Below, piece by piece: positions 36,802 to 45,814 of a stretch of 64,000 nt of DNA. The DNA lies in contig NZ_ATLO01000053.1 in assembly GCF_000416235.1 (NCBI RefSeq), forward strand, positions 124,001 to 188,000, written 5' to 3'. The notes under the pieces are model-generated. The model saw nothing but the letters and a program-made list of their open reading frames with translations, was not told the DNA's origin and did not search any database. Source of the DNA: Pseudomonas sp. CFII64. GTDB taxonomy: Bacteria; Pseudomonadota; Gammaproteobacteria; Pseudomonadales; Pseudomonadaceae. A program made the position numbers and the translations under genes. Each line of letters begins with the position of its first letter. Position 1 is the stretch's first letter.

Positions 36802-37247
36802 GCCACGACCCCATGTTCAAGACGACCGATCAGGTCCAGCACGGCCTGGGCTTCGGCTGAAGTGGCGAGCATTTCCAGCGGACGATGATTGCCAAGCCCG
36901 CGCACCGGTTCGACGAGCCAGCGCCGCGTGGCGTTGGTATCGCTTTCGAACAGATCCAGCGCCGCCTTGTAGACCGCCGCCAGACGAAACAGACGATCGC
37001 TTTCCTCGGCATTGAATTGCCGCACTTTCAGACGTCGCTGCAAGGTGGCGGGCGCAATCCCTAAATGGATGGCCAATGTCGAGCGGTTAAGGTCGGTGTA
37101 CTGCGCCAGGCGTTCGAATACCTCGTAAGGCAAGCCTTTGCGCAGCGCGGCATACAACTGAGTGCCCCGAGGCGGGACACCCAATTGCTGCCAGAAGCCC
37201 GAGGCCTGGTCTGGAGCAGGTTGATAATTGCGGATGGCGATGGACAT
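36798..37247 (-). CDS. Xre/MbcA/ParS-type (DUF2384) antitoxin (module 2)
   Basis: The 149-residue protein has a central helix-turn-helix (NRSTLAIHLGIAPATLQRRL, about residues 54-73). The C-terminal DUF2384 toxin-binding domain has RRWLVEPVRGLGNHRPLEML and LIGRLEHGVVA. It is the first gene of the RES-Xre pair. A perfect inverted repeat 20 bp upstream of its start is the probable autoregulatory operator. Confidence 0.92.
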   Translation of the reverse strand: MSIAIRNYQPAPDQASGFWQQLGVPPRGTQLYAALRKGLPYEVFERLAQYTDLNRSTLAIHLGIAPATLQRRLKVRQFNAEESDRLFRLAAVYKAALDLFESDTNATRRWLVEPVRGLGNHRPLEMLATSAEAQAVLDLIGRLEHGVVA

Positions 37248-37266
37248 TGGCGGGTCCTTTTGATCG

Positions 37267-37291
37267 TTTGATATCTAGATACTATATCAAA
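37267..37291. promoter_or_regulatory. Inverted-repeat operator of RES-Xre module 2
   Basis: TTTGATAT, nine bases and ATATCAAA form a perfect 8-bp inverted repeat just upstream of the antitoxin start. The centre is AT-rich and may overlap the -10 region. Binding by the Xre antitoxin is inferred. Confidence 0.6.
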
Positions 37292-37331
37292 TGATGTTAA
37301 GGGTGCATGCGCTTTATCGCCTCTCGAAAAT

Positions 37332-37742
37332 CTAACGGCAAGGGCCGCAGAAGCTCGATGTTGCCGAGTGATTGAATGGCGACTCTCCGGTGTTCGCCAC
37401 ACGGATTTCAGCGGAGGTGCGGTAGCCGCCGTCGGCCACCCGGTTTGCGCCGACGTGATCAGAGCCATCCGATGCGACGCGGTTTGCGCCGACGTGATCA
37501 GCGCCATCCGATGCGACGTGGTTTGCGCCCACATGATCGGCGCCGTCCGAGGCCAGTTTGTCCAGGGTTTGACGCTCATCGGCTGGCTGTGCGCCGGATG
37601 CCGTTTCACGAGCAGCCTGATGGCTTTGAACACTGGCCGCAGCCGGTGAATCGGTTCCTTCTACAGCCCAACTCGTGACTGCAAAAGCGCCACAGGCTGT
37701 AGACGCGACCATGCTAAAAAACAAAGGCAGTAGTTTCATCAT
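37332..37742 (-). CDS. Exported protein with ASDGADHVGAN repeats
   Basis: The 136-residue protein starts at the ATG with GGAGAAC 4 bases upstream and has a signal peptide ending near SWA. After a Ser/Ala/Gln-rich stretch it carries three near-identical 13-residue units of the type VASDGADHVGANR and a degenerate fourth. It ends with a Cys-containing tail (FCGPCR). I do not recognise a function. Similar short Asp-Gly/Arg-Val repeat proteins occur in Pseudomonas. It is surrounded by AT-richer spacer DNA. Confidence 0.7.
   Translation of the reverse strand: MMKLLPLFFSMVASTACGAFAVTSWAVEGTDSPAAASVQSHQAARETASGAQPADERQTLDKLASDGADHVGANHVASDGADHVGANRVASDGSDHVGANRVADGGYRTSAEIRVANTGESPFNHSATSSFCGPCR
37438..37556 (-). 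repeat. 39-bp tandem coding repeat
   Basis: Three copies of a 39-bp unit encode the ASDGADHVGAN repeats of the exported protein. The copies are nearly identical at DNA level, which suggests recent expansion. Confidence 0.75.
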
Positions 37743-37908
37743 TGTTCTCCGGTAGACAGATAAATATCCAGGGCGACTGGTCACTTTCATACACAAAGTG
37801 TCTTCTTCCCTTTGGACTATATTCGCCTGTAATACCGGCCAACACTCTAGTGCTGTGGTGTAGTCAACTCATACGTTGGTGCTAATACAGCGGCTGTGAG
37901 TCTTTGCT

Positions 37909-38394
37909 TCACTCAATGCTCACTGTCAGTACATAGTTTTGTTTGTTGTTGGTCTGCCGGCTGACGGTGATGCTGCCGCTGCCGACTTCCAGTTTTGCGG
38001 GCCTGCCTTTCATGATGGATTCGACGATTGAAGGCGGCGTCGATAAGCCTAATGTTCTAATGGATAAACGTTTAGCGGCCTTGACCAGTTCGCGCTTGGC
38101 AGCCTCTTCATCAGAAGGCACATTTACCGAAAGAAGTAGCTGGACCCGAGACGGAACTCCCTGGGTGCCATTGGCCGAGTAGGAAATCTGGTTCGGGTCA
38201 GAGGTGCCCGATGATGCGGGCCGAGCCGCGCCGACGCAGCCTTCCTGGCCGTCCGCGTGTACCGCCCACTCGCCGGTGCGCAGCTGGGTATCGTTGAGAA
38301 GCGTACAGATCTGAGGTGGTGATTTAATCTTGAGTTCGGCGAGACATCCCAAAGAAAACGATATTGCCATGACTGCAAGTGCCAAGCGTCGCAT
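37909..38394 (-). CDS. Small exported protein of unknown function
   Basis: The 161-residue protein has a signal peptide (MRRLALAVMAISFSLGCLA) that may be a lipoprotein signal, because a Cys follows LG. The mature part has two further cysteines (PQICTLL, EGCVGA) and a C-terminal half rich in beta strands. The ATG at 38394 has AGAAGGA upstream and is preferred over an earlier in-frame start. No family was recognised with confidence. Confidence 0.7.
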   Translation of the reverse strand: MRRLALAVMAISFSLGCLAELKIKSPPQICTLLNDTQLRTGEWAVHADGQEGCVGAARPASSGTSDPNQISYSANGTQGVPSRVQLLLSVNVPSDEEAAKRELVKAAKRLSIRTLGLSTPPSIVESIMKGRPAKLEVGSGSITVSRQTNNKQNYVLTVSIE

Positions 38395-38675
38395 GAAGCT
38401 GTCCTTCTGTTGATTCAGATTATTTGATAGTCGTAGGCGTATGGATGGCTGATAAAACAGTGGGGCCATAGTAAGTGTGATCGATCGAACTGGCGTGCCT
38501 GATAAAGTACATAAACGTCGTACTTAAGGTTGGTTTGGCTATACCTTGGTGTTAGAAGTCTGTCCGCAGGCAACCCATAGAGTGCTCATATTAGCTGATA
38601 TTCTACAGGTGCTTTATCAAGTCTCCGTGTTCTAGTCGATGCCATTAGCCCCTGCCTATATATGAGAATCAAGAC

Positions 38676-39755
38676 ATGCAGCCCTGGAAATATTCCGACA
38701 GTTTAGCGAGTTATACTCAGGAATCCGCTGTTTCAAAAGTTCAGTGGATACTCTGGGGGCCGATTGCGGTTACATTGTTCTATCCATTCCTGCTGGACGC
38801 TTTTCATTATCTGGTCACTGATGATCAAGGGCATCGTGCATCACTGACCCTCGCCACAGCCGTACTTGCCGCTCTGCTATTGCTGGGGGTTTTTGCCGTG
38901 CCTGCCATGGGCCTGGCGCTTGCGTGCAAGAAGAGCCGGGCACCTTACGATGACGTCACCACCACCCGCGCACGCCGACTGGCCTTGATGATTGTCGCGG
39001 CGCCGACGCTTTACTGCTTTATCGGTGTCAACTCCATCATGCTGGGCAGCCCGGTTTCGGATCAGTCGATCTGGGTCGCGGGCTGGCTGTTGCTGGGTTG
39101 CGTGCTGACATTCGCGCGCAAAGCGCCGCTGCCCCAAGTCAAAAGATCCATGCGGGATCTGGCCTGGCTGCGGGTGGCGCATGGCGTGGCAGGGGTCATT
39201 GTTCTGCTGTTCGTGACCTTCCACCTGTTCAATCACTTGTTTGGGCTGATCAGCCCTGAAGCTCATACGGCGGTCATGGAAGTCGGGCGGCAGGTTTATC
39301 GCGCCCCGTTTGTCGAGCCGGTGCTGGTGGTCGCATTATTGTTTCAAGTGTTCAGTGGCCTGCGTCTGGCCTGGAGCTGGAGTGCCCACTCGGTGGATGC
39401 CTATCGAATCGTGCAGATCGGTTCGGGGGTGTTTTTAGCCGTGTTCATCCTCGGGCACCTCAATGCCGTGTTCATCTTTGCGCGGACTTACGCCGGCATT
39501 GAAACAGGATGGGCCTTTGCTTCAGGTGATCCGGTCGGGATGCTTCACGATCCCTGGAGCATTCGGCTGTTGCCGCACTACGCCATCGGCGTGTTTTTTG
39601 TGCTGACGCATCTTGTGTCGGGGTTGCGGGTCGTATTGCTCGCCCATGGCGCCCCGCGCTTACGGGTCAACAACTTATGGTGGGCGGGCGCAGGGGCAAG
39701 CGCGCTGGTGTCACTGCTGATCATGTTGGGCATGACCGGAACCCGTCTGGGGTGA
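38676..39755 (+). CDS. Polytopic membrane protein, b-type-cytochrome-like
   Basis: The 359-residue protein has about eight to nine membrane helices. Several histidines lie within or beside helices: FHLFNHLFGL (about residue 182), FILGHLNAVF (about 260) and FVLTHLVSGLR (about 309). This pattern resembles the membrane anchor of the succinate dehydrogenase/fumarate reductase cytochrome b superfamily, so haem ligation is possible. No catalytic partner gene is nearby, so I cannot assign a reaction. Confidence 0.72.
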   Translation: MQPWKYSDSLASYTQESAVSKVQWILWGPIAVTLFYPFLLDAFHYLVTDDQGHRASLTLATAVLAALLLLGVFAVPAMGLALACKKSRAPYDDVTTTRARRLALMIVAAPTLYCFIGVNSIMLGSPVSDQSIWVAGWLLLGCVLTFARKAPLPQVKRSMRDLAWLRVAHGVAGVIVLLFVTFHLFNHLFGLISPEAHTAVMEVGRQVYRAPFVEPVLVVALLFQVFSGLRLAWSWSAHSVDAYRIVQIGSGVFLAVFILGHLNAVFIFARTYAGIETGWAFASGDPVGMLHDPWSIRLLPHYAIGVFFVLTHLVSGLRVVLLAHGAPRLRVNNLWWAGAGASALVSLLIMLGMTGTRLG

Positions 39756-39759
39756 CAAA

Positions 39760-39795
39760 ACCCGGCGCGAATGACTCGCCGGGTCTGTTTTCTGC
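39760..39795. terminator. Bidirectional intrinsic terminator
   Basis: ACCCGGCG, a nine-base loop and CGCCGGGT form an 8-bp GC-rich stem. It is followed by CTGTTTTCTG on the plus strand and by TTTTG on the minus strand. It lies between the convergent cytochrome-like and DUF4214 genes. Confidence 0.8.
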
Positions 39796-39804
39796 TCGCC
39801 CGGT

Positions 39805-42492
39805 TTACGCTACCAGGCTTTGGTCCTGAACCAGCGGTACGCCGCTCTGGATTATTTCGACGATGCCAGGCGAGCCGACTGAAGCGGGTTTGGCGGTTTG
39901 GGCGTAGGCGCCCAGTTGCCCGCTGACTGCACCTACGTAATGCGGATTGCTGGTCGAGACGCCGTCCCACATGGCCGATGCGGTGGCGGTACTGCCATAG
40001 GCCGCGCCAGCATGCTGGTCGTTGGTGAAGGTCTTGGTCGCCAGCGCCTGGGCTACCAGAGTGCCGTCGCTTGCGGTGATGGTGGCTGCGCCGTAGTTCA
40101 GCGACGTCGCGACGTTGCCATTGCTGTCAAACAGGATCACGGCGTCTTTTTTACCCAACCCTGGACCATCGATGCTGATCAGATTGCTGGTGTCGCTCAA
40201 GCCCCATACGCTTTTGAAGGCGCTCAACTTGTCCGCTGTGATCGAGGCAACCACCAGGCTTTTGCCGGCGGCCAGGGTCAGGCTCGACGGCAGGCTGGTT
40301 GCCCCGAGAAAAGTGCCGGCCTCGTCGTTCATCTTCCAGCCACTCAGGTCAATGGTGGTGGAGCCGTAGTTGTAGATCTCGAAAAAATCGCCACCTTCGG
40401 CATTGGAGTTGACCTCGGTGATCAGCAAGTCGTAGTGCGGTAATGCGCCGGTGGTGAAACTGATGGTTTTGCTCGCCAGGGCGTTGCCCGAGTGGTCGGT
40501 AATCGCGTCGGTGTTGATCACCAGTCTGTAATCGGTGGTGGCGTGCAGCTTGCTGGTGGGCTGCAGGGTGATCTTGTTGAAGTCCACTTTTACCTGCGGG
40601 CTGCCCGCCGCGAAACTTTGTACAAGCGTACCGTCTGCGTTCAGCAATTGGAGGGTGCCTTTGCCCAGTGCCACGCCTTCATCGAAGGTAAACGACAACG
40701 AGCTGCTGACTGCCACGCCGGTGCCCGCATCGGCTGGGGCTGCCGCCACCAGGACCGGCGCGGTTTTGTCGATCGTCGGCGAACCCAGGGTGATCAGGTT
40801 GCCTTTGAATTGCTGATTGGCGGGAGGCAGGTCTTTGGATACCTCGGTCTGGCCGGGCCAAACCGTATCGCCGTTGTCTTGCAGCAGCTGGATCTGGGTG
40901 CCGGGCTTGATGCTGGCCGGCGACACGATGGATTCGAAACTGCCGCCTGTGGCCTTGAGCAGCGCATCCAGATTGTTGTCCAGTTCTTGCGGCTGACTCG
41001 CTGCCTTGCCGTCCCAGGTGAACAGGCGAAAGTCATTGGTGACTTGCTCGGAAGCGCCGCCCGCCGGCCCGGCGATGATCAGGTAACCGCTGCCATCGGC
41101 GGCCTTGTCGATGGAGCGTATGCCACGGCCGCCCAGATTCAGTTCGATAGCGGCGCCGAATACCGGCGCAGTGGCGGTGCCGGCCAGTAATGCCTGGTAG
41201 TTTTCCACCGGCACGATCAACGCTTTGTCGCGGGTTGTGGTGTCGGTTTGCGGGGCGCGGAAGCCCAGCCACAACTGGTTATTGTCGATGGAGGTGGTCA
41301 TGCCTTCGATTGAAAAACCATTGGTATTTTCCGGCGCAATGCCTGCGCCTGATGACGCGGCAAAACCAAAATAGCCCGCCGCCTTGCCATTGGCGCCACT
41401 CTGATCCCAAGCCACCAACGCCGCTTCGAAGCCAGTGAACTTGCCCTGATAGGTAAACGTGGTGTTGGCGCCGGTGCCGCCGACCTTGACGCTGAACACC
41501 ACTTCACGGCTGTCGGCATCGACGCCTTTTTTGGTGTTGCTGTGAGAGCCGGTCAGGTACAGCGTGTCGCCCACCAGCGCCGCCGCTTCCACATCGACTT
41601 CGCCACTGATGCCCAGCGCTGCGCTGTAATCCCACTCGTAAACGGCACTGCCGCCTTCGCGGTCGTAAACGCGCAGGACATTGGCCTCGTCGTCACCGAC
41701 GATCATGTATTTGCTGTCCAGCGCCACGGCCGCCGAGGCGTCCGAAGACCCGGTTTTGGTGCCCGCCTTGGGCGTGAAAGTCGCTTCCAGCGCAGGGCTT
41801 GGGGTTGTCGGCGTGGTGGGTGTCGTTGGCGTGACTGGAGGAATGACAGGCGTGCTGCCAGCGCCTGCCAGCAGATCATCGGCGGTGGATTTGATCAGGT
41901 CGGCCAGGGTTTTCTGGCCCTGATTCTGCACGATGGTGGTGAGTTCAGCGGTCGTCGGCGCACGACCCAGTAAACCGTTGTACGTGAGCGCGACCTGCGC
42001 CTTGACCGCCACGCTGCTGTCACTTTCCCGCGAGTCGCTGATGGATGACAGCACCTGATCCCGGCTCATGCCGTTGGCCAGCTGGTCAGTCCAATAGCTC
42101 AGGCCTGCGGCGTCCGGTGCCCGGCCCAGTGCGTTCTGGAACAGCGTGGTCAGAAAACCCGTGTCATCACTTTTGGCGCTGGGGGCGAACTCTTGGGCCT
42201 GGGTAAACGCCTGGGTGATTTGCCCCAGGCTCATGCCGTTCTGTTTGGCGCTGATCCAGTACTGCAAACCTGCGGTGTCCGGCGCGCGACCGAAAGCCGT
42301 GAAGTAGAGCTCGACAATCGGCGCCACGTTAGTCGCCGCTTCTGCCGAAACGGTGAAGGCCGTCACCACGTCCGCAACACTTTGCGCGCCGCTGTCGATA
42401 CGCCCGACCCAGTAGGCTGTTTCGCTGGCGGAGGCATCGCGGCCGAGCATGTTTTTATAGAAGGAACTGACTGTTTCGAGCGTCGTGGCCAT
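39805..42492 (-). CDS. Modular extracellular protein: DUF4214, DUF3616, SbsA-type Ig, lamin-tail domain
   Basis: The 895-residue protein has no signal peptide. Residues 1-215 carry about three DUF4214 repeats (MLGRDASASETAYWVGRI, AFGRAPDTAGLQYW, ALGRAPDAAGLSYW), typical of secreted S-layer-like proteins. A Pro/Thr linker leads to a DUF3616-like domain (about 240-545). A bacterial Ig-like SbsA domain (about 560-690, APVLVAAAPADAGTGV) and a lamin-tail domain (about 690-830, DLLITEVNSNAEGGDFFEI, DLSGWKMND) follow. The C-terminus LVQDQSLVA would suit type I secretion. No export genes are adjacent. Function is unknown; a surface or extracellular role is inferred. Confidence 0.85.
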   Translation of the reverse strand: MATTLETVSSFYKNMLGRDASASETAYWVGRIDSGAQSVADVVTAFTVSAEAATNVAPIVELYFTAFGRAPDTAGLQYWISAKQNGMSLGQITQAFTQAQEFAPSAKSDDTGFLTTLFQNALGRAPDAAGLSYWTDQLANGMSRDQVLSSISDSRESDSSVAVKAQVALTYNGLLGRAPTTAELTTIVQNQGQKTLADLIKSTADDLLAGAGSTPVIPPVTPTTPTTPTTPSPALEATFTPKAGTKTGSSDASAAVALDSKYMIVGDDEANVLRVYDREGGSAVYEWDYSAALGISGEVDVEAAALVGDTLYLTGSHSNTKKGVDADSREVVFSVKVGGTGANTTFTYQGKFTGFEAALVAWDQSGANGKAAGYFGFAASSGAGIAPENTNGFSIEGMTTSIDNNQLWLGFRAPQTDTTTRDKALIVPVENYQALLAGTATAPVFGAAIELNLGGRGIRSIDKAADGSGYLIIAGPAGGASEQVTNDFRLFTWDGKAASQPQELDNNLDALLKATGGSFESIVSPASIKPGTQIQLLQDNGDTVWPGQTEVSKDLPPANQQFKGNLITLGSPTIDKTAPVLVAAAPADAGTGVAVSSSLSFTFDEGVALGKGTLQLLNADGTLVQSFAAGSPQVKVDFNKITLQPTSKLHATTDYRLVINTDAITDHSGNALASKTISFTTGALPHYDLLITEVNSNAEGGDFFEIYNYGSTTIDLSGWKMNDEAGTFLGATSLPSSLTLAAGKSLVVASITADKLSAFKSVWGLSDTSNLISIDGPGLGKKDAVILFDSNGNVATSLNYGAATITASDGTLVAQALATKTFTNDQHAGAAYGSTATASAMWDGVSTSNPHYVGAVSGQLGAYAQTAKPASVGSPGIVEIIQSGVPLVQDQSLVA

Positions 42493-42601
42493 GGCTACCG
42501 AGGTCCGTCTTGGAGTTAAAGACCTCGGACGTTAACAAGGCTGGTTTACCGAATTGTGTCAGTGCCGATACAGATTGCTGCATGTGGAGCCTTTGTGATC
42601 C

Positions 42602-44764
42602 TCAGGCGCGCTTGACCTTGAAACTGCTCAAGGCCCGCTGCATCGCGGCGGCGCGTTCAGAAAGTTGCTGGGCAGCGGCAGCGCATTCCTGGGAGCTGGC
42701 ATTATTCTGCTGAGTCACTTCGTCAATTTGCTCCAGACCAATGCTGGCCTGGCGCAACCCGGAAGCCTGTTCGCTGGAGGCCTGGTAGATCAACGAAACC
42801 AGCGTCGAGACCTGGCTGGTGCCGGTAACGATGCCTTTAAGGGAGCTGGCGGTGCGGCTGGCAATGACCATGCCCCGTTGGGTCTTGATTGACGAGTCGG
42901 CAATCAATGCCGCTGTTTGTTGTGCGGCTTCGGCGCTGCGGGCGGCCAGGCTGCGTACTTCATCGGCGACCACTGCAAAGCCGCGGCCCAGTTCCCCGGC
43001 GCGCGCGGCCTCGATGGCAGCATTCAACGCCAGCAGGTTGGTCTGGGCAGCGATGTTGTCGATGGTGGTGATAATGGCCGTGATGTCTTTACCCGCTTCA
43101 TCAATCTCGCCCATGGCCGAGATCAGTTCGCTCATCAACTGATCGCTTTGTCCGGCATCGGAGCGTGAGGATTGTGATTGTTCATCGGCCTTTTCTGCGT
43201 TCTCCGCGTTTTCGTTGGTTTGCGCTGCCATTTGGGTCATCGCGGCACTGATTTCGGTGATCGAAGAGGCTGAGTTAGCGGCGCCGTCGGAAAGGTTATG
43301 GCTCAGCTCGCTGACCTGTGCCGAACTGCCGGTGATTTGCGTGGCATTCGCCTGCACTTCGATGATCAGGTTGTTGAGGTTGCGCACCATTTTCTGCAAG
43401 GCCTTGCCCAACTGATCGTTTTGTGAGGACAGCGTCACCTCAAGATCAAGATCGCCTTCGGATATTCGTTCGGCAACTTTTACTTGTCTTTGCAGACTGT
43501 CGGACATCTCATTGAGTGCAACAGAAAGTTGCCCGACTTCATCTTCGGAAGTTTTTTCCAGACGTTTTGAAAATTCGCCCTGGCTGATTTGCAAGGCAAG
43601 TGTGGCGGCTTCCTTGATCGGACCGGCAATTTTACCGGCGGCAATCCACAGGGCTATCAAGGCCAACACAGAAACACCCAGTCCGACCAGGATTTGCAAC
43701 ATGCTGCTGCTGTTACTGCGGGCCTGAAGTTCATTCTCCAGACCAATCGCCTGGCTCATTACCTCGGCTTTGGGCAGCCGAATCAATATCGACCATGGCT
43801 TGCTGGTGCGTCCCAACGCAATAGGCATCAATACTTCAATGTTTTGCGTCGCCTCATTTAAATGTCCATTTCCGGTTCCAGACTTGATATCGGCGAGTGT
43901 TTTCTCCCAGGTCTGCGGTATAAGTGTTTTCAAACTTTGGCCGATCAACTCGGCATGCTGGCTGTCTGCAACGACCAGGCCCTGATTGCTCAGAATCGAA
44001 ACCGAACCCTTGCCGCCATACAAACCGGCTGACATTTCTTCGCTCAGTTTCTGAATGAAATCCAGGTTGTAGTCGGCGCCGACAACGCCGTAAAACTTGT
44101 TATTCACCACCACCGGCACTGAAAGAGTGGTCAGCCAGACGTTCTTGCCTTGAACCACATAGGGGATAGGGTCAAGCACGCTCTCTTGAAGGGTGTCGCG
44201 AGGGCCGCTGTACCAGCCGCCTTTCAATACTCCATTGGGATGACGATCCTGAGTGTCGTATTCAACCAATGGCTGCACGGCGACACGACCATCGGCGCTG
44301 CGCGTCCAGTACGGGGTGAAGCGCCCTGTCGCCGGGTTGTTGCCATTCTGTCCGTCACGGTTGGAGGCATCCAGACCATCCAGCGCATCGGGCTCCCAGC
44401 AGGAATAAGTGCCATTGAACTCAGGGTTGTCCTTGAGCACGCCCAGTAATACGGCATTGATCTGTTCGCGGCCCACCAGCAGTGAGCTATTGGCTGATTT
44501 ACTCGTCGCGAAGGTGTTGGCCATGACTCGCGCAGCATCCAGCGCTGTCTGCAGTTTGGCCTGAATAGCCGTGGCGCGTGATTCAGCAAGGTTTTTTACC
44601 TCGCGAATAGTCGCATCCTGAACCAGCTTCGAGACTTCAGTGGAGACGAACGCTTCATTGGCTTTTGAAGAATAGAGTCCATACAAAACAAGGCTTGTAC
44701 AGGAAATAAAAAGACAGATACCGGCGGTGGTACAAATGCGGGTCTGCAAGGATTTGAATTTCAT
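42602..44764 (-). CDS. Methyl-accepting chemotaxis protein, dCACHE type
   Basis: The 720-residue chemoreceptor has an N-terminal membrane helix (about residues 9-30). A periplasmic double-CACHE domain (about 35-335) includes YWTRSADGRVAVQPLVEY and NKFYGVVGADYNLDFIQKL. A second helix (about 355-378) precedes HAMP. The cytoplasmic signalling domain has the conserved hairpin tip IDNIAAQTNLLALNAAIEAA. The CACHE domain resembles Pseudomonas amino-acid receptors (Pct type); the ligand is not determined. The sequence ends SSFKVKRA, without a CheR-tethering pentapeptide. It lies 109 bp upstream of the DUF4214 gene. Confidence 0.93.
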   Translation of the reverse strand: MKFKSLQTRICTTAGICLFISCTSLVLYGLYSSKANEAFVSTEVSKLVQDATIREVKNLAESRATAIQAKLQTALDAARVMANTFATSKSANSSLLVGREQINAVLLGVLKDNPEFNGTYSCWEPDALDGLDASNRDGQNGNNPATGRFTPYWTRSADGRVAVQPLVEYDTQDRHPNGVLKGGWYSGPRDTLQESVLDPIPYVVQGKNVWLTTLSVPVVVNNKFYGVVGADYNLDFIQKLSEEMSAGLYGGKGSVSILSNQGLVVADSQHAELIGQSLKTLIPQTWEKTLADIKSGTGNGHLNEATQNIEVLMPIALGRTSKPWSILIRLPKAEVMSQAIGLENELQARSNSSSMLQILVGLGVSVLALIALWIAAGKIAGPIKEAATLALQISQGEFSKRLEKTSEDEVGQLSVALNEMSDSLQRQVKVAERISEGDLDLEVTLSSQNDQLGKALQKMVRNLNNLIIEVQANATQITGSSAQVSELSHNLSDGAANSASSITEISAAMTQMAAQTNENAENAEKADEQSQSSRSDAGQSDQLMSELISAMGEIDEAGKDITAIITTIDNIAAQTNLLALNAAIEAARAGELGRGFAVVADEVRSLAARSAEAAQQTAALIADSSIKTQRGMVIASRTASSLKGIVTGTSQVSTLVSLIYQASSEQASGLRQASIGLEQIDEVTQQNNASSQECAAAAQQLSERAAAMQRALSSFKVKRA

Positions 44765-45420
44765 AGGTAGGGTTCCTGTACGGCTTTCAGAAACAATTGT
44801 CGCCTGCTAATAAGGGCGGCAGGATGTACACCAAGGCATTGCCATAATTCCAATTAGCCATTACCTGTGTATATGCTACTTAGGTATCGGATATGTTTAT
44901 ATTTTCTGGCGATAGGCTCAAGAATATCTAATAAGCGGATGTGTTGGCGGGGAGTTGATGCGAATGCATAGCAGTCAGGCGTTTTGAACTGCACTGTTGT
45001 GCTGTTTGCTGTAAAATTTGGATCCAACTGCTGTTATCGCTAAATACAGCTGTCACTGAGAAGACACTTCGCTAACTATTAGCTGGCTATCTTATAGGCC
45101 GCGGTAATTACAGTTCGTGGGACTACAGGCATTGGGTAGTTGATGATTGTGATTATCCCCTACGCGGAAAACGTGGGAATCCGTATCAAGATGCTCAGGA
45201 TTGCAGTGCAAGTCTTCGTGACGGCTCGTCCATCATCCTCTCAAGCCTGTTCCCGAATATTGATCTGAGTCATAAAGACACGTGTAGAAAGGTCATAAAG
45301 ACCCTTGTTGACAGGGTCATTATGACCTATGAAATCCTATCTATATGAATGTAAAGGAATTTTTCATTGGCACGCTTAATGAAAGGACAAGATGCCTTTA
45401 ACTGATTTATAGGAATCAAC
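44765..45420. other. Intergenic region with repeated operator-like sites
   Basis: This 656-bp AT-rich stretch separates the divergent chemoreceptor and glycine-zipper genes. Apart from the three palindromic sites at 45268-45328 I see no supported feature; short open frames have no family or ribosome-binding-site support. Confidence 0.55.
45268..45328 (+). promoter_or_regulatory. Three spaced copies of a GGTCAT-n-ATGACC palindrome
   Basis: Copies lie at 45268-45280 (AGTCATAAAGACA), 45291-45303 (GGTCATAAAGACC) and 45315-45327 (GGTCATTATGACC, perfect 6+1+6). The start spacings are 23 and 24 bp, about two helical turns. The last two copies can also pair as a 16-bp stem. A TTGACA at 45308-45313 overlaps the array. 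It ends 92 bp before the next gene. I infer a multi-site operator. Confidence 0.6.
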
Positions 45421-45771
45421 ATGAGAAGTGCAATCCTCCTTTGCTTATCCGTATGCGCCTTCGTACCCGCTTTGACGCTGGCAGACCAGGTTATTCGGGA
45501 AGTGCCCGAAACCACCGCAGGCAAAGGTTACGGCGCGCTGACCGGATTGATGATAGGTGCCGCTGCTGGCCCTATTGGGGCAATTGCTGGCGTGGGTGCC
45601 GGTTTCTGGATGGGAGGCACCGTTCAGGAAGCGTCCGACCTGAGCGGCACTGCCTATGAAATAGAAAACAGCCAGGGCGAGCGCAGCATCGTGCGCTCCC
45701 CCAACGCCCGCTTCACCCCAGGCCAGAAGGTCACTCAGAAAGGCGCACGTCTCGTCGCGCAACCTGATTGA
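45421..45771 (+). CDS. Small exported glycine-zipper protein
   Basis: The 116-residue protein has a signal peptide ending near TLA. A central glycine-rich hydrophobic stretch, GALTGLMIGAAAGPIGAIAG followed by VGAGFWMGG, is typical of glycine-zipper segments in outer-membrane or periplasmic stress proteins. The C-terminal part (RFTPGQKVTQKGARLV) resembles the SH3-like ends of such proteins. The start has an AGGAA ribosome-binding site. No precise family was recognised. It is divergent from the chemoreceptor and preceded by a striking repeated operator. Confidence 0.7.
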   Translation: MRSAILLCLSVCAFVPALTLADQVIREVPETTAGKGYGALTGLMIGAAAGPIGAIAGVGAGFWMGGTVQEASDLSGTAYEIENSQGERSIVRSPNARFTPGQKVTQKGARLVAQPD

Positions 45772-45814
45772 TCGGCGGCACCTGATCCAGGGGGCGTCAG
45801 CGACATGGCAGGTC

